Of a DNA stretch of 64,000 nucleotides, positions 34,927 through 43,590 are shown in pieces. The DNA comes from Agarilytica sp033852175. Its GTDB lineage: Bacteria > Pseudomonadota > Gammaproteobacteria > Pseudomonadales > Cellvibrionaceae. Where the stretch lies: NCBI GenBank assembly GCA_033852175.1, contig JAWSUY010000006.1, positions 124,001 through 188,000 on the forward strand, read 5' to 3'. A model generated the notes under the pieces. It was not told the origin of the DNA. It searched no databases and saw only the letters and a list, made by a program, of their open reading frames with translations. Made by a program: the position numbers and the translations under genes. How positions within the stretch are numbered: position 1 is the first letter of the stretch; every line of letters starts with the position of its first letter.

Positions 34927-35086
34927 GTGCGGGTATTGATATTGTGAAGCTGGTTTTTTTTTGCTTGTTTGATTGTTGAACGGGGACTCATGTATGTTTT
35001 CGGTAAATCCGGAAATTAATTAAATAGGAGGTTTCTCGTTCCCATGGTCCCCGTGGGAATGTATTTGGTTTTACGGTTAAAGCTGA

Positions 35087-35114
35087 GAACTAAGAACTAA
35101 GAACTAAGAGCTAA
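35087..35114 (+). repeat. Heptamer tandem array, 4 x GAACTAA
   Basis: Three perfect units and a fourth with one change (GAGCTAA), 80 bp upstream of cbiC. Confidence 0.85.
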
Positions 35115-35194
35115 TGATTGATGGTTAGAAATAAGTTTTCATCGTGTAAAAAGTTAAACGCTATAAACAGTAAGAATAAAAACAGTAAAACAAA

Positions 35195-35836
35195 ATGACA
35201 TTTAATTACGAAATAAACCCAAAGGCGATCGAGCAAGAGAGCTTTCGACAGATTCGCGAATTAGCCGATTTAAGCTCGTATGATCGTGAACAGCAACAGG
35301 TGGTGATGCGTGTTGTGCACAGTCTGGGATTGCCGCACATTGCGGAGCAGGTCCGTTTTAGCGATGGCGCGTGCCAGTCCGGAATGCAGGCTTTGGCAAA
35401 TGGCTGCGATATTCTCTGTGATGTGGAGATGGTGAAGCAGGGGATTACTAAGAGGATGATCGAGAAGCAGCCGCTGTGTTTTTTGAATGAGGAAAGAACG
35501 GCAGGGCTGGCGAAAGAGAAGGGTGAGACGCGTTCGATGGCGGCGTTGAATCTTTGGAGAGAGGATATTAAAAACAGTGTAGTTGTGATTGGTAATGCGC
35601 CGACGGCGTTGTTTCGCTTGTTGGAGTTGTTGCAGGCGGGGTTGGATAAACCTGCATTGATTATTGGTATGCCGGTCGGATTTGTGGGAGCTGCGGAGTC
35701 GAAGAGTACTTTGTGGGAGTTGCATAAAGAATTGGGCGTGGAGTGTATTACGCTGTTGGGTCGTGAGGGTGGCAGTGCTGTGTCGTCGGCGACGTGTAAT
35801 GCGCTGTTACGTTGTAATCGTGGTGAGTTTTACTGA
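35195..35836 (+). CDS. cbiC: Precorrin-8X / cobalt-precorrin-8 methylmutase
   Basis: Moves the C-11 methyl to C-12 to give (hydrogeno/cob)yrinic acid. The 213-residue protein has the CobH/CbiC signatures IEQESFRQIRELAD, RVVHSLG, VVVIGNAPTALFRLLELL and GMPVGFVGAAESK, with the proposed catalytic His in RVVHSLG. It overlaps the cbiET start by one base (TGATG) and opens the second run of corrin-ring genes. Confidence 0.96.
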   Translation: MTFNYEINPKAIEQESFRQIRELADLSSYDREQQQVVMRVVHSLGLPHIAEQVRFSDGACQSGMQALANGCDILCDVEMVKQGITKRMIEKQPLCFLNEERTAGLAKEKGETRSMAALNLWREDIKNSVVVIGNAPTALFRLLELLQAGLDKPALIIGMPVGFVGAAESKSTLWELHKELGVECITLLGREGGSAVSSATCNALLRCNRGEFY

Positions 35837-37125
35837 TGATTCATATTCTGGGTTTGGGTGTTTCTGAGCAGGCGGTTTTTACTGGTGATGCTCTTAAAGC
35901 GTTAAAGCAGTCGAACCTTATTATAGGTTCGCAACGGCAACTCGACGTTGTCAATCCGCTTTTGGATGATGGCAACGCTGTTGTGGAGCGTGTAGTTTTG
36001 CCTAAGCTTTCTGAATTGAAGGCGCTGATTGAAAATCGATTAGATGAATCGATTGTGGTGTTGGCTTCTGGTGATCCTTTGTTTTATGGGATTGGCCGAT
36101 GGTTTGGTAAAATATTCTCGTCTGAAGAGTTGGCGTTTTACCCTGGGGTTTCCAGTGTTCAGGCGGCTTGTCATCGCCAGGGTTTGTCGTTGCAGGACGT
36201 GTGTGTTCTGAGCTTGCATGGTCGGTCTTTAGAAAAAATTCGTACTAAGTTAAAAGCGAAGTCTACGTTGGTTGTGTTGACGGATAAAAAGAGTCAGCCG
36301 CAGGTTTTAGCAAGAGAGTGTGCTGCGGCTGGTTTTTCTGAATCAATTTTAAGTGTTTATGAAAACTTAGGTTACGAAAAAGAGGCGTCGCACACTTTTT
36401 CAGTGGATGAGTTGTTGTCTTCACCTGATCGTATTTTTGATCCTTTGCATGTCACCATTATTCAGGTGCGCGGTGAGGGTGGGGTTCTGCCGGAATTTCC
36501 GGGTATTCCTGACGCGCACTATAGTACCGGCGCTGAGCCGGGGAAGGGGATGATCAGTAAGCGTGAGGTTCGCTTGGCGATTTTGTCGCATCTTCAACCC
36601 ACTAAAGGTGATGTGATTTGGGACGTCGGTGCAGGTTGCGGTGGTGTTGCGGTTGAATTGGCGGTTTGGAATGAGGATGTGTCGGTTCACGCGGTGGAGT
36701 GTCATTCGGATAGGCTGGCGTGTTTAGTTGAAAACCGAAGTCGCTTCGGCGTGGTATCAAATTTACATATTCACGAAGGTCGGGCGCCTGAGGCTTTAGC
36801 CTGTCTTCCTACGGCAAATAAGGTTTTTATTGGCGGCAGTGATGGTGAGTTGAAAAATCTTTTAGTGCTGGCATGGCAGCAATTGCCCGAGGATGGTTTG
36901 TTGGTGGCCAGTGCGGTGATGGAAAAAACGAAGAATCAATTACGCGGGTTCGCTGAAACATTGTTTCAGGAGGATTCAAACGTAATGTTAGAAAGTGTCG
37001 AAGTGGGTGTTAAACGCGGCCAGTTTGTTGATGGCCAATTGACGTATGTTGAAAAATTACCTGTGGAAATTTTCACCTTCACAAAAAACAAGTCCACCAG
37101 TACTCGCACTGTAAGCGGAGAATAA
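35836..37125 (+). CDS. cbiET: CobL/CbiET fusion, C5,C15-methyltransferase (decarboxylating)
   Basis: A 429-residue fusion. Residues 1-~205 are the CbiE class III methyltransferase (HILGLGVSE, VVLASGDPLFYGIG, YPGVSSVQAACHRQGLS); ~225-429 are CbiT, a Rossmann methyltransferase (DVIWDVGAGCGGVAVELA, VFIGGSDGELKN). It methylates C-5 and C-15 and decarboxylates the C-12 acetate. The fused form is that of CobL; it is used in both routes, depending on whether cobalt is already present. Confidence 0.95.
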   Translation: MIHILGLGVSEQAVFTGDALKALKQSNLIIGSQRQLDVVNPLLDDGNAVVERVVLPKLSELKALIENRLDESIVVLASGDPLFYGIGRWFGKIFSSEELAFYPGVSSVQAACHRQGLSLQDVCVLSLHGRSLEKIRTKLKAKSTLVVLTDKKSQPQVLARECAAAGFSESILSVYENLGYEKEASHTFSVDELLSSPDRIFDPLHVTIIQVRGEGGVLPEFPGIPDAHYSTGAEPGKGMISKREVRLAILSHLQPTKGDVIWDVGAGCGGVAVELAVWNEDVSVHAVECHSDRLACLVENRSRFGVVSNLHIHEGRAPEALACLPTANKVFIGGSDGELKNLLVLAWQQLPEDGLLVASAVMEKTKNQLRGFAETLFQEDSNVMLESVEVGVKRGQFVDGQLTYVEKLPVEIFTFTKNKSTSTRTVSGE

Positions 37126-37127
37126 TT

Positions 37128-37844
37128 ATGTCAGCAGAATTTACCGGAGTTGGTGTAGGGCCAGGTGATCCCGAATTGATGACAATGAAGGCGCATCGCC
37201 TGATTAAGCATGCCGATGTGTTGTGTTTTATTACGAGCGAAAGCGGTCGCTCTCAGGCGAAAGAGATTGCGGCTGAGGTGTTAGCGTCGGTTGATAAGTT
37301 ACAAGAGGAAATTCCGATTGTAATGCCGATGAGTGATGACCGAACGCTTGCGAATGGTCGATATGATGCGGCGGCAAAAGCTATTTTTGAGGCGGTTGAT
37401 CGCGGTAAACATGTGGTTTTTTTATGTGAAGGTGATCCATTGTTTTTTGGGTCTTTTGCCTATTTATTAGAGCGCCTGCAAGGTCGGGTGCATTGTGAAG
37501 TGGTGCCGGGTATATCGTCGGTGCATGCGGCATCGTCGGCTTTGAAGCTGCCGTTAACCATGCAGCGAGAGTCGTTCGCGGTGGTGAATGGTCGGCACAG
37601 TGAGGCTGATTTGGTGATAGCGCTGACGACGCACGACAGTGTTGTGATTATGAAGGCGGGGCGTTCGCGCCAAACGATTTTAGATGCGCTTGCTACGGCT
37701 AACCGGACGGAAGATGCTAACTACCTAGAATATATTGGGCGTGACGCAGAGGTGATTGTTCGGGATGTGAGCCTGTTAGACCCTGAAGCGGGTCCGTATT
37801 TTTCGTTGTTTGTTGTGACGCGTAAAGATCGGGATCGTGGTTAA
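37128..37844 (+). CDS. cbiL: Precorrin-2 / cobalt-factor II C20-methyltransferase
   Basis: A 238-residue class III SAM methyltransferase of the CobI/CbiL family. It shows GVGVGPGDPELMTMKA at the N-terminus, CEGDPLFFGSFAYL, and VVPGISSVHAASSAL. It begins two bases after the cbiET stop, with GGAG upstream. Its substrate, precorrin-2 or cobalt-factor II, marks the branch towards B12; the upstream uroporphyrinogen methyltransferase is not in the window. Confidence 0.95.
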   Translation: MSAEFTGVGVGPGDPELMTMKAHRLIKHADVLCFITSESGRSQAKEIAAEVLASVDKLQEEIPIVMPMSDDRTLANGRYDAAAKAIFEAVDRGKHVVFLCEGDPLFFGSFAYLLERLQGRVHCEVVPGISSVHAASSALKLPLTMQRESFAVVNGRHSEADLVIALTTHDSVVIMKAGRSRQTILDALATANRTEDANYLEYIGRDAEVIVRDVSLLDPEAGPYFSLFVVTRKDRDRG

Positions 37845-37973
37845 TATGGTATTCAGAGCTGCCTTGGTATTTTGATTCCGTATTGACGATGCTCCGTGGC
37901 TTCGCTCCTTAATATAAAATTAGGATTCTGCGTGCCAATATTGGGGGGTGACGTTGAGGGGGAATAACATTAG

Positions 37974-38771
37974 ATGAACAGTATGCTAGAGAGCAAAAAT
38001 ATAAAAATCATCGCGTTAACCGATGCTGGCCACTGTCTAGCGAGTCGCTTAAAAGAGCGTCTCGATAATAATGATGTCACCAGCGAAATATGGTTTAAGC
38101 CCAAGCCGTTCAGCGAAAAGGTACAGAGCGCGTTTAGCGATGGTGATAGACTTATTTTGATTTGCGCAACGGGTATTGCGGTTCGGACCTTAGCGCCGGT
38201 TATTCAAAGTAAGCATGACGACCCACCGGTTTTGGTTTTGGATGAGCAAGGTCAATTTGTTATCCCCTTATTATCGGGCCATGAAGGCGGGGCGAATGCT
38301 TGGGCCGAAGACATTGCTACGATATTGGATGCTCAGTTGGTGATCACGACGGCAAAACCTTATTTAAAGCCTATTTATACCGTGGGTATGGGCTGTGAAC
38401 GTCATTGCCCAGAAGAAGAGTTAAATGCATTATTGACCCAATGCCTGGTGCAGGCAGGCGTTACTATCGACCAAGTGGCCAGTATTAACAGTATTGATAT
38501 TAAATCGGATGAGCTGGGTTTAATTGAATTGGCCAAAACGTTAGGTAAACCTTACGGCACATTTGATAAACAAAACTTATCTTCGGTAGAGCATCTGCTG
38601 AGTACAAAATCGGATTATGTTTTTGAGGTTGTTGGCGTATATGGCGTGGCGGAGTCAGCGGCTCTATATGCGGCTCAAGAAGTTACGGGTGATACGGCAG
38701 AGTTGATTTTGAATAAACAGAAAACGTCAAAAGCCACATGCGCAATTGCGAAAAGTTATCCTGTTGAGTGA
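37974..38771 (+). CDS. cbiG: CbiG, cobalt-precorrin-5A hydrolase
   Basis: Opens the delta-lactone and releases the C-20 fragment as acetaldehyde, the ring-contraction step specific to the early-cobalt route. The 265-residue length is on the short side. Conserved elements: LILICATGIAVRTLAP, VVPLLSGHEGGAN-like VIPLLSGHEGGANA, and the C-terminal domain with VGMGCERHCPEEEL. An M or S four codons on offers a second start. It lies in the same run as cbiL and cbiH, with 129- and 114-bp gaps. Confidence 0.93.
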   Translation: MNSMLESKNIKIIALTDAGHCLASRLKERLDNNDVTSEIWFKPKPFSEKVQSAFSDGDRLILICATGIAVRTLAPVIQSKHDDPPVLVLDEQGQFVIPLLSGHEGGANAWAEDIATILDAQLVITTAKPYLKPIYTVGMGCERHCPEEELNALLTQCLVQAGVTIDQVASINSIDIKSDELGLIELAKTLGKPYGTFDKQNLSSVEHLLSTKSDYVFEVVGVYGVAESAALYAAQEVTGDTAELILNKQKTSKATCAIAKSYPVE

Positions 38772-38885
38772 GAGTAAGGTTTGGGGGTGTCGGAGTACGT
38801 TTTCACTTTACCTCCGCCTTCGATAGCTTATGTGGAGATATAATAATAGTGTTAAACAGTTTTAATAAAGAGCTAGCTAGAATTT

Positions 38886-39704
38886 ATGAGTAAGTTATAC
38901 GTAGTAGGAGCAGGCCCCGGTGATATCGACCTCGTCGCCCCCAAAGCAATGGCGGCGATAAAATCCAGTAGCGATTTGGTCGCCTATGGTTTGTATTTGG
39001 ACTTGTTGGGTGATGTATGCCATAACAAAAAACACCACACCTTACCTTTAGGTGAAGAAATCAATCGTGCGCGCTTAGCTCTAGATTTAGCCGCAAGTGG
39101 AAAAACCACTGCACTTATTTCCAGTGGCGATATTGGTATCTACGCCATGGCGACTTTGGTGTTCGAATTACTCGACCACCAATTGCAAAATAAAATTGTA
39201 GCCGATAGTAGTGAACGCCCCGATACTTGGCCAACCGTTGACAGTAAATGTTGGTTAGATGTCGAAATTGAAGTTGTACCGGGTATTTCCGCAATGCAAG
39301 CTGGGGCGAGTCGTATTGGGGCAATTCTCGGTCATGATTTTTGCACAATTTCATTGTCCGATTTGCTAACCCCCTGGCAAACAATTGAAAAGCGTTTACA
39401 TGCCTGTGGCCAAGGGGACTTTGTGGTATCGTTTTACAATCCTCGTTCCAAAAAACGCGATTGGCAAATTAATACCGCGCGAGACATCCTCCTAGAATAT
39501 CGTCCAGCTGAAACCCCAGTGTTATTGGGAAGACAGCTCACGCGTGAAGATGAAAGTATTACCATCACAACTTTGGATAAACTCCATTCCGATGATGTGG
39601 ATATGTTTACCATGGTATCGGTAGGCAACAGCGAATCACGCCATATCATAAATGGCAGTCAAGAATGGGTCTATACCCCAAGAGGCTACAGTAAAAAACT
39701 ATGA
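38886..39704 (+). CDS. cbiH: Precorrin-3B / cobalt-factor III C17-methyltransferase
   Basis: A 272-residue class III methyltransferase of the CobJ/CbiH family that methylates C-17 and promotes ring contraction. Visible motifs: VVGAGPGDIDLVAPKA, LISSGDIGIYAMA, VVPGISAMQAGASRIGA, GHDFCTISLSDLLTPW and VVSFYNPRSKKRDW, the last two specific to this family. An insertion of about 20 residues (around residue 105-125) separates the two halves of the active-site region. The 3' end overlaps cbiF by ATGA. Confidence 0.95.
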   Translation: MSKLYVVGAGPGDIDLVAPKAMAAIKSSSDLVAYGLYLDLLGDVCHNKKHHTLPLGEEINRARLALDLAASGKTTALISSGDIGIYAMATLVFELLDHQLQNKIVADSSERPDTWPTVDSKCWLDVEIEVVPGISAMQAGASRIGAILGHDFCTISLSDLLTPWQTIEKRLHACGQGDFVVSFYNPRSKKRDWQINTARDILLEYRPAETPVLLGRQLTREDESITITTLDKLHSDDVDMFTMVSVGNSESRHIINGSQEWVYTPRGYSKKL

Positions 39705-40516
39705 CCGTTTATTTTATAGGGGCTGGTCCAGGCGACCCTGAATTAATTACCGTTAAAGCGCTACGGCTTATCAATCAGTGCCCCGTCATCCTTTATGCCG
39801 GGTCATTAGTGCCACGTGAAATATTGGCCGAAGCTGAAGACAGTGCAGAAAAAATAATTGATACAGCATCCATTGATCTCGACCAAATTATTGCGCACAT
39901 TGAAACCGCTCATCAGGCGGGGAAAGATGTTGCCCGCGTTCATTCCGGCGACCCTTCACTTTATGGCGCCATCGGTGAGCAAATTCGTCGCTTGGAAGCG
40001 CTGGGTATTGAATACGAAATTATCCCCGGCGTTACCGCGACTTCGGCTTCAGCGGCATGGCTCGGTAAAGAGCTGACACTTTCTGGCGTTTCTCAAACCA
40101 TTATCATGACGCGCTACGAAGGGAAAACACCCTTTCCAGAGCGTGAGCGTTTACCTGCATTAGCGGCAACCGGAGCGACCCTGGCGATTCATCTTGGTGT
40201 TACCCGTATCCATAAAATTGTGGAAGAGTTGATTCCCCATTATGGTGAAGATTGCCCGGTGGCAGTTTGCTATCGCACATCTTGGCCGGACCAAGATAAA
40301 GTCGTTGGAACGTTAAAGGACATCGTCGCAAAAGTAAGGGAAAAGAAGTTTACCCGGACGTCACTAATTTTAGTGGGCCATGTATTGGGAACCGATGAAT
40401 TCAGAGATTCGTATCTTTACGATGAAGGTCAAGCGCATGTTTATCGCCCCAAGGTAAAAGGCGCTAAGGCGAGGACTGTTGAAAGTGCTTTGGCTCACAG
40501 AGTGAATAAGGTCTAG
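39701..40516 (+). CDS. cbiF: Precorrin-4 / cobalt-precorrin-4 C11-methyltransferase
   Basis: A 271-residue class III SAM methyltransferase of the CobM/CbiF family. Motifs: FIGAGPGDPELITVKALRLI, VARVHSGDPSLYGAIGEQIR, IPGVTATSASAAWLGKELT, and the C-terminal YRTSWPDQDKVVGTL with SLILVGHVLG. The start overlaps the cbiH stop (ATGA). It is the last gene of the ring-building run; the next gene is unrelated to B12. Confidence 0.96.
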   Translation: MTVYFIGAGPGDPELITVKALRLINQCPVILYAGSLVPREILAEAEDSAEKIIDTASIDLDQIIAHIETAHQAGKDVARVHSGDPSLYGAIGEQIRRLEALGIEYEIIPGVTATSASAAWLGKELTLSGVSQTIIMTRYEGKTPFPERERLPALAATGATLAIHLGVTRIHKIVEELIPHYGEDCPVAVCYRTSWPDQDKVVGTLKDIVAKVREKKFTRTSLILVGHVLGTDEFRDSYLYDEGQAHVYRPKVKGAKARTVESALAHRVNKV

Positions 40517-40792
40517 CTTATCGATCGAAAGTTAGAATGATATCGAAAATACACCAACAAGGAGGTTGTTGCTGTTCGTGGTTTCTCGTTATAAACAGCG
40601 CCAAATTCCGGCAAAAAACGACCACTTTCCTCTAAAACGCTCCTTACTTTACCTTTGTATTTCTCATTTTCATCTCTCCATCGTCACCATTCCTATGGGG
40701 TGGCATCAGACGGCAAAACATCGATTCGATGCTATAGTTTACACTGCGCATGTAGTTTTTTAGCGTTGTAGTTATAGCAGTTATTTGGTCTG

Positions 40793-41155
40793 ATGAAGGG
40801 GGTAATATTGAAGCTATTCCAGGCTTGCCTGTCTCAAAAATCATGGTCGACACCTTTTTCGGACGGATCCAATGCGCGCTTGATGCTCGCTAATTTTGAT
40901 CGCTTAATTGATGGTGCCAATAATGCCGCAAAGCTTGGGGTACTGGTTACCTGTGCCAGACGGCGTTTGGTTCTCAAGCAGCAAGCAGCAGAAGAATTGG
41001 ATTCAGTAAGAGAGGTGCTGGCGAAGGCGTGTGCGCTGTACGGGTTTTATTCCTACAGGGGGATAAAACCATCACCGCTTGTGTCTCAGCAAAAATGTTC
41101 TTTGCATAACCAGGCCAAGACAATTATGACTTTCACAGAAGTGCTTGATGCATAA
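40793..41155 (+). CDS. Hypothetical protein upstream of the GGDEF-EAL gene
   Basis: A 120-residue frame overlapping the following c-di-GMP gene by 8 bp, which suggests coupled translation. It has a helical centre (ARLMLANFDRLIDGANNAA ... CARRRLVLKQQAAEELD) and three cysteines. I do not recognise a family. The overlap and coding-like composition favour a real gene that could modulate its neighbour. Confidence 0.5.
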   Translation: MKGVILKLFQACLSQKSWSTPFSDGSNARLMLANFDRLIDGANNAAKLGVLVTCARRRLVLKQQAAEELDSVREVLAKACALYGFYSYRGIKPSPLVSQQKCSLHNQAKTIMTFTEVLDA

Positions 41156-43061
41156 ACTTCTAAAACATCAACTCAAGCGGGACCAGCTAAGCGAGGATGA
41201 TCTTGATCCGCGTTGGCAAAGCCTGTTGGACGCTGTTGACCGGGCCTACGTTCAGGCAGATCAAGATCGCGAGCTGCTAGAGCGGTCGCTCAAATTGAGC
41301 TCCAAGGAGTTAATTTCTCGGAACTCTGAGCTTCAAGATAAGCTGGGTGAGCTGGAATCGATTCGTACACGTTTGGAAGATTCACTGTTAACGCTCAATA
41401 CAACTTTTGATGCAATTGGCGAAGCCATTATTGCCTTTGATGAAAAAGGTAATGTGGTTAAATTTAATGAGCTTGCTGGCGACATGCTCGATTTAAATAA
41501 ATACAAGTCGGGTGAATACCCCACGCGAGCGTTATCACACCTCTATCGAAAAATAAAAGATCCAGCGGTTTTGATCCATGAACTTCGTCATATTGCACAA
41601 GACCCATTGCGAGAATTATTTGGGGTCTTGGAATTTAACGACAATAGCGTTTATGAATACCATTCATCCGCTAAATTAAAAGATGACCAATTGTTAGGTC
41701 GTGTTTGGTGTTTTCGTAATGTTACTGAAATCAAAAAAAATGAAGCGTTAGTACGTCATCAAGCGTATCACGATGTGTTGACTGATCTTCCCAATCGCGC
41801 TTTATTTATGGATAGGCTGGAACACGCCATAATTTATGCGCGAAGAATGAATAGTGTGGTTGCGGTGTTATTTATCGATTTGGACCAATTTAAAAAAGTA
41901 AACGATACCTGTGGGCACCAAATAGGGGATACGCTCCTCAAAGAGGTTACAGAGCGATTAATAGGAAATATTCGTGAGCATGATACCGTTGCTCGCCTAG
42001 GCGGTGATGAGTTTACGGTACTGCTTGAAGGGCTGCAGTCACATAGTTTTGCGACTTCCATGAGCCATCGTATATTGAGATCTTTAAAAAAACCTTTTCA
42101 AATAGAAACTCACATATTTTATATCTCCTGCAGTATTGGTATTAGTTTATATCCCTGTGATGGTAGCGAATCAAAAGAGCTTGTTAGAAAAGCAGATATT
42201 GCCATGTATTACGCAAAAGATACTGGCAGGAATAACTTTCAGTACTTTAATGAATCGCTAGAGCGATTAGCCGTTCATTATGTGAAAGTTGAAAATAAGC
42301 TACGTGATGCAATGGCTAATGATGAGCTGTGTTTATATTATCAGCCTCAAGTGGCATCGGACAATGGTCGTATTGTTGGGGTTGAGGCTCTTTTACGCTG
42401 GATCCCTAGTGACGGGAATATTATCCCGCCGCTAGAGTTTATTCCCATAGCTGAACGAACCGGTCTAATAGGGCCGTTAGGTGCATGGGTTTTTGATCAG
42501 GTGTGCAAGCAGATAAGCAGCTGGCGAGACCAAAATATTACCGACATTCCCGTTTCCGTCAATCTTTCAGCTAAAGAGCTGCAAGATGAAAAGTTTCTTG
42601 ATCGTATTCGATGGTCCCTTAATAAATACGATATACCGGGGCATCTAATAGTTGCCGAAATTACTGAAACCGTATTAATGGAGGATATTGACCATACCCT
42701 AGGTGTTTTAAATGAAATTAGGGCGTTGAATATTTCGATTGCTATTGATGATTTTGGGACGGGGTATTCTTCATTGCAATATCTGCAAAAATTACCAGTT
42801 GATACCTTAAAGATCGATAAGTCATTTATTATCGATCTCTCAAAGAATCAGCAAAATGAAGCGATAGTGGATTCGATAATTTCTCTTGGTCATAACCTAG
42901 GCTTGTCCATTGTTGCTGAAGGTGTTGAAGACGACGAGGTTAGTCAATATTTAATCGGTAAGAAATGTGAGCATTTGCAGGGGTTCTATTTTTATCGACC
43001 GCTAAATGTTGAGTCTGTAACCCCTATATTATTGGCGGAAAGGAATCAGCCGATTGTCTAG
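41148..43061 (+). CDS. PAS-GGDEF-EAL cyclic-di-GMP enzyme
   Basis: About 637 residues from the ATG at 41148 (a TTG lies one codon earlier). An N-terminal coiled coil (~25-85) leads into a PAS-like domain (~85-195). The GGDEF domain (~205-370) has an intact RLGGDEFTVL active site and DLDQFKKVND, so diguanylate cyclase activity is possible. The EAL domain (~385-630) has EALLRW, DDFGTGYSSL and KIDKSFI, so phosphodiesterase activity is also possible. There are no membrane segments; it is cytosolic. It interrupts the cobalamin genes and has no evident link to them. Confidence 0.95.
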   Translation: MHKLLKHQLKRDQLSEDDLDPRWQSLLDAVDRAYVQADQDRELLERSLKLSSKELISRNSELQDKLGELESIRTRLEDSLLTLNTTFDAIGEAIIAFDEKGNVVKFNELAGDMLDLNKYKSGEYPTRALSHLYRKIKDPAVLIHELRHIAQDPLRELFGVLEFNDNSVYEYHSSAKLKDDQLLGRVWCFRNVTEIKKNEALVRHQAYHDVLTDLPNRALFMDRLEHAIIYARRMNSVVAVLFIDLDQFKKVNDTCGHQIGDTLLKEVTERLIGNIREHDTVARLGGDEFTVLLEGLQSHSFATSMSHRILRSLKKPFQIETHIFYISCSIGISLYPCDGSESKELVRKADIAMYYAKDTGRNNFQYFNESLERLAVHYVKVENKLRDAMANDELCLYYQPQVASDNGRIVGVEALLRWIPSDGNIIPPLEFIPIAERTGLIGPLGAWVFDQVCKQISSWRDQNITDIPVSVNLSAKELQDEKFLDRIRWSLNKYDIPGHLIVAEITETVLMEDIDHTLGVLNEIRALNISIAIDDFGTGYSSLQYLQKLPVDTLKIDKSFIIDLSKNQQNEAIVDSIISLGHNLGLSIVAEGVEDDEVSQYLIGKKCEHLQGFYFYRPLNVESVTPILLAERNQPIV

Positions 43062-43106
43062 GATCTATGGGTTTTTTATGGGGAATTGAAGCATTTAAAA
43101 CGTTGA

Positions 43107-43241
43107 TTATTGGTCGGTTTTGGGCTTTTTGGGTGTTTTCTTTCTTGATGTCGCTATGAGCTCTGCGGCTTCTATTTCTCGAGTTTTACAATTTCCTTTG
43201 TAGCGCCATATTGCAGTTACTCCTTCTTTTATGGTTTTCAT
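43107..43241 (-). CDS. Small basic ORF, 44 residues
   Basis: Starts MKTIKEGVTAIWRYKGN with GGAG just upstream (GGAGAAAATG), continues through KTREIEAAELIATSRKK and ends in a Lys/Pro-rich tail. It is too short for usual gene calling. The ribosome-binding site, absence of rare-codon runs and plausible folded core plus basic tail argue for a real product, but I know no family. A perfect hairpin lies 58 bp upstream on its strand. Confidence 0.4.
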   Translation of the reverse strand: MKTIKEGVTAIWRYKGNCKTREIEAAELIATSRKKTPKKPKTDQ

Positions 43242-43299
43242 TTTCTCCGTTTTCCCATCTTTCCTCATATTGTATTGTTTCTATGTTATGTCTGCCTTG

Positions 43300-43324
43300 C
43301 GTTAAGTGCTCACGCCACTTAACG
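43300..43324. other. Perfect hairpin upstream of the small ORF
   Basis: CGTTAAGTG, 7-nt loop CTCACGC, CACTTAACG. There is no T-run on either side, so it may be an operator or a leader structure of the 44-residue ORF. Confidence 0.5.
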
Positions 43325-43590
43325 TGACGCTGCTGTCACATGTAGAGATGTTTAGAGCGGTACTTGGAGATCTGGCGCCCTACTTTAGTATGATAGTTTG
43401 ACTTTTGTCGGTGGAATTGGTGACTCTGTTAGCGTTATAGGCCGCTTAATGTTGACCTAGGCGCCTTATTGGCTTTTAATCGCTCTCAAATTCTTTCCTA
43501 GCACCTTCATTCAAAGCGACTTCCAAAGCCATATGGCGGCTCGGGTGCGTTCTGTTGTTGTTGAATTTTGCAGAAGGGTAAACCTACCAC

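Larger units (their letters stand above)
34759..35194 (+). other. cbiJ-cbiC intergenic region
   Basis: 436 bp without a gene. It holds palindromic repeat copy C, a 9-bp hairpin (TTCCCATGG / CCGTGGGAA, 35059-35079) and a four-unit heptamer array at 35087. No cobalamin aptamer was found. Confidence 0.6.
43062..43590 (+). other. Intergenic region after the GGDEF-EAL gene
   Basis: 529 bp with a small minus-strand ORF (43107-43241) and a perfect 9-bp hairpin upstream of it (43300-43324). The part from 43325 to 43590 shows no recognisable feature apart from the leader of the next gene. Confidence 0.5.

Noticed and set aside
37845..37973. Further copy of the cloverleaf-like repeat between cbiL and cbiG
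   Set aside because: Only weak arm similarity (TTGGTATT / AATATTGG) and no RTCC inner hairpins.
43300..43324. Integron attC-like site
   Set aside because: The order of the core-like boxes is reversed relative to attC, and no integrase or cassette array is present.
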